A stretch of DNA of 18,541 nucleotides from an uncultured Lachnospiraceae bacterium (GCA_934401915.1 CAKRSV010000017.1:1-18541), one strand, 5' to 3'; positions 8,372-16,520 are shown, counted from the stretch's first letter. Program-made: numbers and translations. Notes: generated by a model from the letters alone, not told the origin.

Positions 8372-10635
8372 AGTTCGCCGCTTATCCCCTCTGTCTCGTC
8401 TTCCGGTGTATCGCTCTCCTGCCGGCCGCTGATCTCACATCCCGGAAAGTACACGGCAAGGATCTCTTCGTACCCCTTTCCGCAAGCTCCAAGAGCCTTT
8501 GCCCCGTTCTGTGACATTCCGGCACCGTGGCCGTAACCGCCGCCAGTCAGCGTATATCTTATCATATTTCCTTCTGTTTGACCAGTTTCCATCACAAAAA
8601 AGCCGCTCGGAAGGAGAAATCCAGGCGTCACCCTTGTTCCATCCTGCCTGATGATCTCGCTCTCGCCGTCGCAGAGCACACAGCGGATATTGTACTCTGA
8701 CAGGATCTTGACCGTCCTGTTCCTGCCCCGCACAAGCAATTCCTGCGCCACGCCCCCGGCTCCCCGTCCGACGATCGCAAGCTCCTCTATCTCACCGAGA
8801 TCCTCCACCGGCTCTGAGACATAATATCCCCCTTCCGTCCGTGTCAGCACCTTCTCCGGCGTTGCGAGATACCGCTTCTGTATCCGCTCCAGAAATTTGG
8901 CACTGTCCACCGCTTCCACCGAATAACTCCAACGATACCAGGGTTCCTCATGCTCCCAGTCCTCCTCCCTGACCGAGGTAATGAAAGCGCGGAATTTCTC
9001 TTCCTCCCGACAGCTTTCCGCCCCCGTCAGATCCGTAAGATCCTCTCCGCAATAGAAAGACGCGCGGAGGTAAGGCAGGTTATCCGCCGCCTTATCGCCG
9101 CCCCAGATCGAAGCGTCCGTCCCCACTCCACAGGACGTCGAATAGTAGTAGTTTTCTGCCGGTTCTCCATTATAGGTAAGAACCATTCCGGACGTCTCCT
9201 TCACTGCCGTCGTCGCCGCCGCGCTCTCCGGACAGTTGTGATAAACCTGATACGCCGTCGTGTCATCCACGTGCGCTCCAAGTTCCGGCAAACCCGCATG
9301 CAGTATAAAACGATACCCATACGTTCTGGCGCACACCGCCTGCGCTTTCAGCGCCTCCACCGGATAGGACGCCGGCATCTCGCTCGGCACGACCGCATAC
9401 AGATATTCTTCCAGCGGCAGCTCATTGATCAGCACAAGCCCCCCTTCCAGGCGGCTGCACTCAAGGCTTCCCCGATACCGGTTATCATCCTTCACCACGC
9501 CGTCTGCGTCCACAAAGATCCGCTCTGTCAGCTTGCTGCTCCTGTAGGTTCTCCTCTCCCCAACCTTCATATCCTTTGCCAGAAGCTCCGTCCTTTCTCC
9601 ATCCACTTCCAGCACGACCCGGTCATAATACGCCGTCCCATCCGACGTATTCCACAACAGCACACGGATCTGATCCGCATCCTCCTTGTCGGAGACGAGC
9701 ACTGCACAAATCGTATTTCCCTCGATCACATAATCTGAATCTGCATAGCCTATCTTCAGATCCTTCTCAGACAGCGTGACCAGCCGGTCGTACAGCCGGT
9801 ATATCTCCAGCGCCGGATCCAGCGAAAAGCAGCCTTCCCCATCTATCTCCACCTCATTTTCCGTCAGTCTGAGCAGCTTTCCATGTATCTTCTTCCTCTT
9901 TATCCGGATCTGCTGCACTTCTCCGTCCTGAAATTCCAGATCCGCAACCTGCTCCCGCTCTGCCGCCTTCACGGCATCGCGGCAGGGCACTTCCAGATCC
10001 GTCTGATGATAAAAGCACTGCAGCCCCGTTTCTGCAGCCTCCTTTATCCAGACATTCTCCAGGGTATGTACGCCTTCCTCCTTCCCGATTACCGTCAGCA
10101 GCCGGTCTTTCTGCACATAGACCTTCACCTGCTGGTAAAGTGTGTCGGCAAACTCTGCCGAAACATAGCCTCTTCCGCCGCTTGCCGCATCCTCCTGCGA
10201 GTACAGTCTTTCATTGTCTTTATCAATTTTGACCACGAAGATCGTCGTCTCCCAGAGCGTCTCCTGCGGCTTATATTTTGACGCCATAATCCGGAAGGCC
10301 TGATACCAGTCTTTCTTTAACAGAAACTGCTCCTCTTTATAGTTCCCGGCAAAATCCGGCACATCCTCCCATGCCATCCGGTCAAGAAGCCCAAGATATG
10401 CTCCGTAGGTAAAATATTCCCCTTCATAATCTTCATCCTCTTCGATCCCGACCGCTTCCAGAAGGATCTGCACATCCTTCGTCCGTATCTTCTCACCCTC
10501 CGGCTGGGTTTCCGCCTTTCTTCCGGAAAGCAGCCGCACGCTTATGAGAAAAAGGATTCCCATGAAGATCAATATTGTTTTCAGAATATGCCTGCGTCTT
10601 CGCTCCATTCCATTCCCTTTTCTTCCCGTTTTCAT
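8368..10635 (-). CDS. Long SpoIID/LytB-domain protein (probable membrane-anchored lytic transglycosylase)
   Basis: 755 residues, about twice the length of B. subtilis SpoIID. One N-terminal membrane anchor (roughly residues 16-36, ILKTILIFMGILFLISV) predicts an extracellular body. The SpoIID domain runs from about residue 390 to the C-terminus: INELPLEEYLYAVVPSEMPASYP with the expected catalytic glutamate at residue 419, then ALKAQAVCARTYGYRF, ENYYYSTSCGVGTD, and C-terminal GGGYGHGAGMSQNGAKALG. SpoIID cleaves denuded peptidoglycan glycan strands during engulfment, but homologues of this longer type occur widely, and a sporulation role is not shown by the context. Residues about 40-380 match nothing I recognise. 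The start may instead be the ATG at 10608 (MERRRRHI), which has the better ribosome binding site, AAAAGGGA. The stop overlaps the next gene's start. No clear promoter was seen between 10636 and 10753. Confidence 0.88.
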   Translation of the reverse strand: MKTGRKGNGMERRRRHILKTILIFMGILFLISVRLLSGRKAETQPEGEKIRTKDVQILLEAVGIEEDEDYEGEYFTYGAYLGLLDRMAWEDVPDFAGNYKEEQFLLKKDWYQAFRIMASKYKPQETLWETTIFVVKIDKDNERLYSQEDAASGGRGYVSAEFADTLYQQVKVYVQKDRLLTVIGKEEGVHTLENVWIKEAAETGLQCFYHQTDLEVPCRDAVKAAEREQVADLEFQDGEVQQIRIKRKKIHGKLLRLTENEVEIDGEGCFSLDPALEIYRLYDRLVTLSEKDLKIGYADSDYVIEGNTICAVLVSDKEDADQIRVLLWNTSDGTAYYDRVVLEVDGERTELLAKDMKVGERRTYRSSKLTERIFVDADGVVKDDNRYRGSLECSRLEGGLVLINELPLEEYLYAVVPSEMPASYPVEALKAQAVCARTYGYRFILHAGLPELGAHVDDTTAYQVYHNCPESAAATTAVKETSGMVLTYNGEPAENYYYSTSCGVGTDASIWGGDKAADNLPYLRASFYCGEDLTDLTGAESCREEEKFRAFITSVREEDWEHEEPWYRWSYSVEAVDSAKFLERIQKRYLATPEKVLTRTEGGYYVSEPVEDLGEIEELAIVGRGAGGVAQELLVRGRNRTVKILSEYNIRCVLCDGESEIIRQDGTRVTPGFLLPSGFFVMETGQTEGNMIRYTLTGGGYGHGAGMSQNGAKALGACGKGYEEILAVYFPGCEISGRQESDTPEDETEGISGEL

Positions 10636-10753
10636 TCTGCCTGTCTCTTATCATTCTATGCACTTTTTGCCATACCCTAGAACTGTGACAATTTCTTTCT
10701 TGTTTCAATAAAAATTATGCTCTGACAGGCAGCTTTTCCCAACGCATATGAGC

Positions 10754-10786
10754 AAAAAAAGCAGCCGTTTGCACGACTGCTTTTTT
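10754..10786 (-). terminator. Terminator following the 6S-like RNA, possibly bidirectional
   Basis: On the minus strand GCAGTCG (10780-10774) pairs with CGGCTGC (10767-10761) around a 6-nt loop, one G-U pair included. It is preceded by six A and followed by seven T, so it also reads as a terminator on the plus strand. It sits directly after the 3' end of the predicted 6S RNA and 118 bp before the SpoIID-type gene. Confidence 0.88.
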
Positions 10787-10978
10787 CGTAACCCCCAAAA
10801 TGCCGGATCTTGTATTTTGACTCCTAGCTAAGCTAGGTGGGTAACCGCAACCATACTTCTGCCTTCCACTGCACAATGCCTTGCGGCTGGAGGCCTGACA
10901 TCTGTATGGCAATTTAAGAATCCCGTTTAAAGTATCTGTAGGTTCAAAATAACAAGACTTTATCGAACATTCCAGGTT
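10787..10978 (-). ncRNA. ssrS: 6S RNA (SsrS), predicted
   Basis: A roughly 192-nt transcript runs from a consensus promoter to a terminator and has no plausible coding frame. Its two ends pair along their length: UAACC with GGUUA, AAUGUU with GGCAUU, UCUUG with CAAGA, and UAUUUUGA with UCAAAAUA (10950-10943 with 10820-10813), giving a long rod. Between them lies an open region containing a small hairpin CCTAGC-tta-GCTAGG (10837-10823) on the 3' side, and an apical stem (GCCTCCA with TGGAAGGC, inside CCATAC...GTATGG). A closing stem, central bubble with a 3'-side hairpin, and terminal stem is the layout of Firmicutes 6S RNA, which binds the housekeeping RNA polymerase by mimicking an open promoter and adjusts growth-phase transcription. 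The size also fits. The call rests on structure and partial recall of family sequence, not on a covariance search. Confidence 0.8.
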
Positions 10979-10983
10979 ATTCT

Positions 10984-11012
10984 TATTATAACCGAGTTAC
11001 ACTGGTTTTACA
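10984..11012 (-). promoter_or_regulatory. Sigma-A-type promoter of the 6S-like RNA
   Basis: On the minus strand TTGTAA (11012-11007) and a perfect TATAAT (10989-10984) are 17 bp apart. The predicted start near 10978-10977 coincides with the first base of the paired 5' end of the RNA. An 8-bp direct repeat (CTGGTTTT on the plus strand, 11001-11008 and 11013-11020) flanks the -35. Confidence 0.85.
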
Positions 11013-11063
11013 ACTGGTTTTTCCGTTTATGGCACGTCCCGCACATAGAAAATTTTTCCCAGT

Positions 11064-12952
11064 CTATTCGTTCATTCTGCTCCTCACATGTTCCACGTGC
11101 AGAAACTCGATATACCGATCTGCACTGACCGGACGGGAGAACAGATAGCCCTGCAGATATTCCACACCTCTCTCTTCCAGAAATGTCTGCTGTTCCTTCG
11201 TCTCCACTCCTTCCGCGACGATCTTCAGTCCAAGCTGATGGATCATCATGATCGAAGCCTCCAGAATAACTTCCGGCTTTTCCTTATTTTTCCCAAAGCA
11301 GGGCCAGATCAGGCTCTTATCCAGCTTCACCAGGTCGAAAGAACTCTCTGCCATCTTCGACAGATTCGAATACCCGGTTCCAAAATCGTCCATCGAGAAC
11401 TGAAACCCAAGCTCTTTCAAAGCCATCATATTCTTCATTACCTGCTCGCCGGATTCGATAGCCGCAGTCTCCGTTATCTCCAGATTGATGAAATCCGGAC
11501 GGATTCCATACTTATTCACACACTCCATCAGCTTCTCCGGCAGATTCGGATCACACGCCTGGATCCCGGAAAGATTGACCTCCAGATACTCTACCCCGTA
11601 GTTCCAGAGCTTTTCCCTGGCTACAAACCGGCACACCATCTCAAAGACCTGGCTCCCCAGCTTATCAACCAGTCCCATCTTTTCTGCGATCGGAACGAAT
11701 ATCTCCGGCGAGATGTAGCCGAGTGTCGTCGTATCCTTCAGACGGACTAACGCCTCCGCCGAGAGGAAACATTTCTCCTTCGTCGAATAGATCGGCTGGT
11801 AGTATACCTCCAGCCCTTCTTCCGCGATCGCTTTCACTACCAGATTTTCAACCGCTTCCTTCCGGAACATTTCATCCAGCAGCGTCACATCGACAACCAG
11901 AACATCCTTTCTGACAGAGGTGCAGTTCTCCCTTGTAAAATCCAGCACCTTTTCAAGTTCATCCGGCGTATGTCCAAGCTCTGGCGCCTTTATGACCTGA
12001 AAACAGAAACTGCTCTGTCCGCTGCCCAGAAGAGCCTCCAGCTTCTCCATGCCTCTGTGGTAACGCTTCTCACGGTCATAGAGCATACATATGGAAAATT
12101 CGGTGGTGTGATAGACACACTGCTTCCTGTCCAGACACAGCTTCTGCGCCGTCTCTGCCAGCATGTTTCGCACCTGTTCCTCGCCGTTTACCTGCAGCAT
12201 CTCGTCGAGATCCGGCACAGTGATCTGCAATATATGAAACGGACTGCGCATCTCCAGAAGTGCAGTGACCGCCTCCGAAAAGGCGTGCTCATTCATCACA
12301 TCCTTCAGCTCCGCATCCTGAAACGCCTGCGGATTCTCAAAAGCGATGTATAAAAATACCACCATCATAACCATTCCAACGGAGGATAAAAGCGTCTCCG
12401 GGGCGACAAACTGGATCACCGCCATCAGCAGCCATACCCAGATACCGACGCGCATATTCCACTTTTCCCTTACATCAAATACACCCTCTGTCGTATTGAT
12501 CACGCGCAGCGTCCAGAACAGATAGATCGCTATGGATACATAGACCGTCATAGCCATCGGTCCGTAGGAATAGCGGACATCCCCATCCATACGATAATCC
12601 AGTCTTCCAAACAGGATCATGATCAGCGAAAAGATCGCCGGGATCAGCCGGTAAAAAATCTCCTTTTCTGTGTACCGTTTCTGTCTTCTGCTCTTTACAT
12701 CCACATAGAGGAACAGACACAATATCGTTGCGTCCATCGATCCGATAAAGAGCTGGTGGCTGAACCGGTTGAACGTATCTCCCACCGTGTCGATATGCCA
12801 GATCGTATACGGGTCAGCAGCTCTGTCAGGACATTGACTGCCGCCAGGCACAAAAAGCCGGCAAACAGCTTGTTCGACATAAGACCGATCCGTTTATACT
12901 GGTAATACTCTATTAAAATGATAACAATAACCGCTAACGCTGCAATCTGCAT
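11064..12952 (-). pseudogene. Membrane EAL-domain c-di-GMP phosphodiesterase-type protein, frameshifted near its N-terminus
   Basis: Two overlapping frames make one protein. The first starts at 12952 (MQIAALAVIVIILIEYYQ), with GTGGGG upstream, and reads as two membrane helices up to NVLTELLT. The second continues as YTIWHIDTVGDTFNRFSHQL and runs to 11064. A missing base at about 12811-12813 (a CCC run) restores one frame of about 630 residues. Layout: about six N-terminal membrane segments (residues 1-190), a degenerate GGDEF-like domain without the GG(D/E)EF loop (about 220-350), then EAL (about 375-620). The EAL domain keeps its catalytic and metal residues: EALVRL, EVNLSG, EITET, DDFGTGYS, KLDKS, EGVET and QGYLFSRP, so it should hydrolyse c-di-GMP if made. 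A product started inside the second frame (GTG at 12851) would lack the first helices. It may be a true mutation or a sequencing error in the C run. Confidence 0.85.
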
Positions 12953-12996
12953 CTTGATTCCCCACTTCCAAACATTTTATCCTATGAATAATTTCT

Positions 12997-13005
12997 ATTA
13001 TACCA
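12997..13005 (-). promoter_or_regulatory. Extended -10 promoter of the EAL-domain gene
   Basis: On the minus strand TGGTATAAT (13005-12997) is a perfect -10 with the extended TGn element. No good -35 is found 17 bp upstream, where the sequence is the end of the pckA terminator hairpin. The predicted start lies about 40 bp before the ATG at 12952. The match is short, so confidence is moderate. Confidence 0.6.
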
Positions 13006-13013
13006 GAAACCAG

Positions 13014-13044
13014 AAAAGACGATAGACTATTTTAATCTATCGTC
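13014..13044 (-). terminator. Intrinsic terminator of pckA
   Basis: GACGATAGA (13018-13026) and TCTATCGTC (13036-13044) form a perfect 9-bp stem with a 9-nt loop, followed on the minus strand by TTTT (13017-13014). It lies 33 bp beyond the pckA stop and immediately before the extended -10 of the EAL-domain gene. Confidence 0.85.
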
Positions 13045-13077
13045 CTTTCTCTTTAAAATCTGAACCTGCCGTTCAAA

Positions 13078-14682
13078 TTATAACTGCGGTCCTGCAGAAA
13101 CAAGTGCCTTACCAGCCTCATTTCCTTCATATTTAGCGAAGTTCTTAATGAATCTTCCAGCAAGATCCTTAGCCTTCTCTTCCCAGTCAGCAGCGTTTGC
13201 ATATGTGTCACGAGGATCAAGGATACCTGTATCAACACCCTTCAGCTCTGTAGGAACCTCGAAGTTGAAGTAAGGGATCTTCTTGGTCGGTGCGTTTACG
13301 ATGTCTCCGTTTAAGATACCGTCGATAATACCACGTGTATCCTTGATGGAGATACGCTTGCCGGTTCCATTCCATCCTGTATTTACAAGGTAAGCCTTTG
13401 CTCCGCTCTTCTGCATCTTCTTAACAAGCTCCTCTGCATACTTTGTAGGATGCAGCTCAAGGAATGCCTGTCCGAAGCAAGCTGAGAAAGTAGGTGTAGG
13501 CTCTGTGATACCACGCTCTGTACCAGCCAGCTTAGCAGTAAATCCGGAAAGGAAGTAGTACTGTGTCTGCTCAGGTGTCAGAATAGATACCGGAGGAAGT
13601 ACGCCGAACGCATCTGCGGACAGGAAGATTACATTCTTAGCTGCCGGTGCAGAAGAAATCGGACGAACAATGTTCTTAATATGGTTGATCGGATAAGATA
13701 CACGAGTATTCTCTGTTACACTCTTATCGTCAAAGTCGATCTTGCCGTTTGCATCAACGGAAACGTTCTCAAGAAGAGCGTTGCGCTTGATCGCATTGTA
13801 GATATCCGGCTCAGATTCCTTGTCAAGGTTGATAACCTTTGCATAGCAGCCGCCCTCGAAGTTGAATACGCCGTTGTCGTCCCAGCCGTGCTCATCATCA
13901 CCGATCAGCAGACGCTTAGGATCGGTAGAAAGAGTTGTCTTACCTGTTCCGGAAAGTCCGAAGAAGATTGCTGTGTTCTCACCGTTCATATCTGTGTTTG
14001 CGGAGCAGTGCATAGAAGCCATTCCGTCAAGAGGCAGATAGTAGTTCATCATGGAGAACATACCCTTCTTCATCTCTCCGCCATACCATGTATTGATGAT
14101 AACCTGCTCGCGGCTTGTGATGTTGAATGCTACACAGGTCTCAGAGTTAAGTCCAAGCTCCTTGAAGTTCTCAACCTTAGCCTTGGATGCGTTGTAAACA
14201 ACGAAGCTGGGCTCGAAGTTCTCAAGCTCTTCCTCTGTAGGCTGGATGAACATGTTCTTTACAAAGTGAGCCTGCCAAGCAACCTCAACGATGAAACGAA
14301 CTGCCATACGTGTATCCTTGTTTGCGCCGCAGAAAGCATCTACAACGAACAGTCTCTTATTGGAAAGCTCCTTCTTAGCAAGATCCTTTACAACCTGCCA
14401 TGTATCCTCTGTCATCGGATGGTTGTCATTCTTGTACTCATCAGATGTCCACCATACAGTGTCTTTGGAGTTCTTGTCCATAACAATGTATTTATCTTTA
14501 GGAGAACGTCCTGTATAAATACCTGTCATAACATTGACAGCACCAAGCTCTGTCACTTTACCTACTTCATACCCCTCAAGGCCTGCCTTTGTCTCTTCTT
14601 CGAATAACAATTCATAAGAAGGATTGTAGACAATCTCAGTAGTCCCAGTAATGCCATACTTGCTTAAATCGATTTTTGCCAT
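13078..14682 (-). CDS. pckA: Phosphoenolpyruvate carboxykinase (ATP)
   Basis: This cytoplasmic enzyme interconverts oxaloacetate plus ATP with phosphoenolpyruvate, CO2 and ADP. In fermenting anaerobes it can run toward oxaloacetate, conserving ATP while fixing CO2, or toward gluconeogenesis. 534 residues, normal for the ATP-dependent family. Key motifs: [11 protein letters not shown] near residue 60 (substrate-binding arginine), [12 protein letters not shown] (metal-binding region), the P-loop [11 protein letters not shown] at about 242-252, [33 protein letters not shown], and C-terminal [17 protein letters not shown] for nucleotide binding. Start ATG at 14682 has GAGAGGT about 10 nt upstream. 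It has its own promoter, leader and terminator, so it is monocistronic. It is divergent from citrate synthase, which uses oxaloacetate, so the pair sits around one metabolite. Confidence 0.98.
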   Translation of the reverse strand: MAKIDLSKYGITGTTEIVYNPSYELLFEEETKAGLEGYEVGKVTELGAVNVMTGIYTGRSPKDKYIVMDKNSKDTVWWTSDEYKNDNHPMTEDTWQVVKDLAKKELSNKRLFVVDAFCGANKDTRMAVRFIVEVAWQAHFVKNMFIQPTEEELENFEPSFVVYNASKAKVENFKELGLNSETCVAFNITSREQVIINTWYGGEMKKGMFSMMNYYLPLDGMASMHCSANTDMNGENTAIFFGLSGTGKTTLSTDPKRLLIGDDEHGWDDNGVFNFEGGCYAKVINLDKESEPDIYNAIKRNALLENVSVDANGKIDFDDKSVTENTRVSYPINHIKNIVRPISSAPAAKNVIFLSADAFGVLPPVSILTPEQTQYYFLSGFTAKLAGTERGITEPTPTFSACFGQAFLELHPTKYAEELVKKMQKSGAKAYLVNTGWNGTGKRISIKDTRGIIDGILNGDIVNAPTKKIPYFNFEVPTELKGVDTGILDPRDTYANAADWEEKAKDLAGRFIKNFAKYEGNEAGKALVSAGPQL

Positions 14683-14714
14683 CTTGCGTTTTACCTCTCT
14701 TCTTTTTTATTTGA

Positions 14715-14750
14715 AAAGCCTGAAAATCAGGCTTTACGGTACTTTACCGT
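14715..14750 (-). promoter_or_regulatory. Two abutting hairpins in the pckA 5' leader
   Basis: In the untranslated leader, reading 5' to 3' on the minus strand, come ACGGTA-aag-TACCGT (14750-14736) and then, with no base between, AAAGCCTGA-ttt-TCAGGCTTT (14735-14715). Both stems are perfect, 6 and 9 bp. The second ends in TTTT and lies about 30 nt before the start codon, so it may act as a weak attenuator, a stability element or a protein site. No known riboswitch class was recognised. Confidence 0.65.
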
Positions 14751-14779
14751 GAAACTTTTCTTGTTGTTTCTCCTCTCTT

Positions 14780-14807
14780 ATTATACATAAATAACCTGTA
14801 AAATCAA
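14780..14807 (-). promoter_or_regulatory. Promoter of pckA
   Basis: On the minus strand TTGATT (14807-14802) and a perfect TATAAT (14785-14780) are 16 bp apart. The start would fall near 14773, giving a leader of about 90 nt that contains the two hairpins at 14715-14750. Confidence 0.75.
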
Positions 14808-14894
14808 CCGGATTTTTTCATTTCCTGTACAGCCCCAATTTTAGCGCCTTCATAACATCTTTCTTCCCTTCCTTCTTCCTTCCGGTTTTTTCTG

Positions 14895-14911
14895 AATATT
14901 TATGAAATATT
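14895..14911. promoter_or_regulatory. 17-bp AT-rich palindrome in the pckA-citrate synthase intergenic region
   Basis: AATATTT-atg-AAATATT is a perfect 7-bp inverted repeat with a 3-bp spacer, 31 bp upstream of the citrate synthase -35 and about 90 bp upstream of the pckA -35. It could be an operator for a dimeric regulator of one or both genes. The sequence is AT-rich, so chance is possible. The rest of this 361-bp gap (14683-15043) holds the two promoters, the pckA leader and a T/C-rich stretch at 14840-14890 in which I see no feature. Confidence 0.35.
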
Positions 14912-14942
14912 TGTTAATAAAGTGTAAATTTCTTATTTTTCC

Positions 14943-14972
14943 TTGTTTGGATCAAAAAAAATATGGTATCAT
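14943..14972 (+). promoter_or_regulatory. Promoter of the citrate synthase gene
   Basis: TTGTTT (14943-14948) and TATCAT (14967-14972) are 18 bp apart, and TGG before the -10 gives an extended TGn element. The start would fall near 14979, about 65 nt before the ATG. An alternative pair, TTGTTA/TATTTT, lies about 30 bp upstream and is weaker. Confidence 0.65.
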
Positions 14973-15043
14973 AAAGCTATTGCGGATTTCCTTGATAGAA
15001 AAAAGCAAAGAAACATAAATATTGTAAGAAGGAGGTATTTCCT

Positions 15044-16411
15044 ATGGATCAAAACAGTTTTTCTGATCTGACACCCGAAATCGTGCGCCTCGCATCTATG
15101 AGCGAAAAGGCCGGCATAATAGATACTGAATTGTTTACGAAATACGAAGTGAAGCGCGGTCTGCGCGATCTCAACGGCAAGGGCGTTCTTGCCGGACTGA
15201 CGAACATCTCCGATGTGCGTGCCAGCAAAACCGTCGACGGCGTCCAGATCCCGACCCACGGTCAGCTTTTTTATCGCGGCTACAATGTCAGCGACCTCGT
15301 CGATGGTTTTTCCAGGGATAACCGCTTCGGCTTTGAAGAAGTGACCTATCTTCTCCTGTTCAACAAGCTGCCGGACAAAGAGGAGCTTGCTTCCTTTTCC
15401 GCGCTGCTCTCCAGCTACCGCTCTCTCCCCACAAGTTTTGTGCGGGATATCATTATGAAAGCGCCCAGCAACGATATGATGAATACGCTTGCCAGGAGTG
15501 TCCTGACCCTTTACTCGTACGATGACCGGGCAGACGACACCTCCCTGCCAAACGTTTTAAGGCAGTGTCTCCAGCTCATTGCCCTTTTTCCCATGCTTTC
15601 TATTTATGGTTATCAGGCATACAGTCATTATCACAACGGGGAAAGCCTTGTAATCCACCAGTCGCGTCCGGAGCTGTCCAACGCAGAGAATATCTTACAT
15701 ATTCTCCGCCCGGATTCCAGCTATACGCCTCTGGAGGCAAAGATCCTCGACATTGCGCTGATCCTGCATATGGAGCACGGCGGTGGTAACAACTCGACCT
15801 TTACCACCCGTGTCGTCACCTCCTCCCTGACCGATACCTACTCTGCCATCGCAGCCGCGATCGGTTCTCTGAAGGGACCTCGTCACGGTGGAGCCAACAT
15901 CAAGGTCGTCAAAATGTTTGATGAGATGAAAAAAGAAATATCCGACTGGTCAAACGAAGGACAGGTGGCAGACTACCTCAAAAAACTTCTGCACAAGGAC
16001 GCCTTCGACCACGCCGGTCTTATCTACGGCGTCGGCCATGCGGTATACTCCAAGTCCGACCCAAGAGCCGTTATCTTCAAGTCCTTTGTCGAGAAACTTT
16101 CTGAGGAAAAAGGGCTTCACGACGAATTTGCGCTCTATGCGCTCGTTGAAAGACTGGCTCCCGAGATCATCGCGGCAGAGCGTCCGATCTACAAGGGCGT
16201 CAATGTCAACGTCGATTTCTATTCCGGCTTCGTCTATGATATGCTCAATCTTCCGCTGGAGCTTTATACGCCGATCTTCGCGATCGCCAGGATCGTCGGC
16301 TGGAGCGCGCACCGCATGGAGGAGCTTGCCAACAACGGTAAGATCATCCGTCCGGCCTACAAACCGATCTGTGAGGATAAGAAATATATTGAACTTGACA
16401 AGCGCCGTTAG
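15044..16411 (+). CDS. gltA: Citrate synthase (citrate/2-methylcitrate synthase family)
   Basis: Condenses acetyl-CoA and oxaloacetate to citrate; in gut Clostridia it usually feeds 2-oxoglutarate and glutamate synthesis rather than a full cycle. 455 residues, slightly longer than E. coli GltA. Active-site residues are all present: H245 in MEHGGGNNSTF (oxaloacetate binding), H281 in GPRHGGAN and D391 in NVDFYSG (catalytic pair), H332 in GVGHAVYSKSDPR. The residues before position 90 form an N-terminal extension with RGLRDLNGKGVLAGLTNISDV, typical of the Clostridia form. AAGGAGG (15029-15035) gives a near-ideal ribosome binding site 8 nt before the ATG. It is the only plus-strand gene in the window and is monocistronic. 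Aconitase and isocitrate dehydrogenase genes are not nearby. A 2-methylcitrate role is possible but no propionate genes are seen. Confidence 0.94.
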   Translation: MDQNSFSDLTPEIVRLASMSEKAGIIDTELFTKYEVKRGLRDLNGKGVLAGLTNISDVRASKTVDGVQIPTHGQLFYRGYNVSDLVDGFSRDNRFGFEEVTYLLLFNKLPDKEELASFSALLSSYRSLPTSFVRDIIMKAPSNDMMNTLARSVLTLYSYDDRADDTSLPNVLRQCLQLIALFPMLSIYGYQAYSHYHNGESLVIHQSRPELSNAENILHILRPDSSYTPLEAKILDIALILHMEHGGGNNSTFTTRVVTSSLTDTYSAIAAAIGSLKGPRHGGANIKVVKMFDEMKKEISDWSNEGQVADYLKKLLHKDAFDHAGLIYGVGHAVYSKSDPRAVIFKSFVEKLSEEKGLHDEFALYALVERLAPEIIAAERPIYKGVNVNVDFYSGFVYDMLNLPLELYTPIFAIARIVGWSAHRMEELANNGKIIRPAYKPICEDKKYIELDKRR

Positions 16412-16453
16412 CATACGGCTTGTTCTCACAGCTATCTGCATCATGGATGACAG

Positions 16454-16490
16454 AAAGGGTATTCTTCCGATCGAAGAATACCCTTTTCAA
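16454..16490 (+). terminator. Terminator of citrate synthase, in a convergent gap
   Basis: AAAGGGTATTCTTC (16454-16467) pairs perfectly with GAAGAATACCCTTT (16473-16486) around a 5-nt loop and is followed by T. It lies 43 bp after the citrate synthase stop. On the minus strand the hairpin is followed by TTTCTG, so it may also serve the convergent membrane-protein gene ending at 16521. Confidence 0.88.
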
Positions 16491-16520
16491 ATTCGTTTAA
16501 AACAGTCTTTCTATTGTTTG

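Noticed and set aside
10640..10700. Possible sigma-E-like promoter (CATAGAAT) before the SpoIID-type gene
   Set aside because: One near -10 match but no -35 at the right spacing; not enough to support sporulation control.
12695..12952. Separate 85-residue membrane protein gene
   Set aside because: Its first half continues naturally into the EAL gene's frame and its second half (after TELLT) is nonsense sequence, so it is the frameshifted N-terminus rather than its own gene.
14911..14930. Possible Rex-like site TTGTTAAT...
   Set aside because: Only one half-site fits; the other half does not give TTAACAA, so there is no real dyad.
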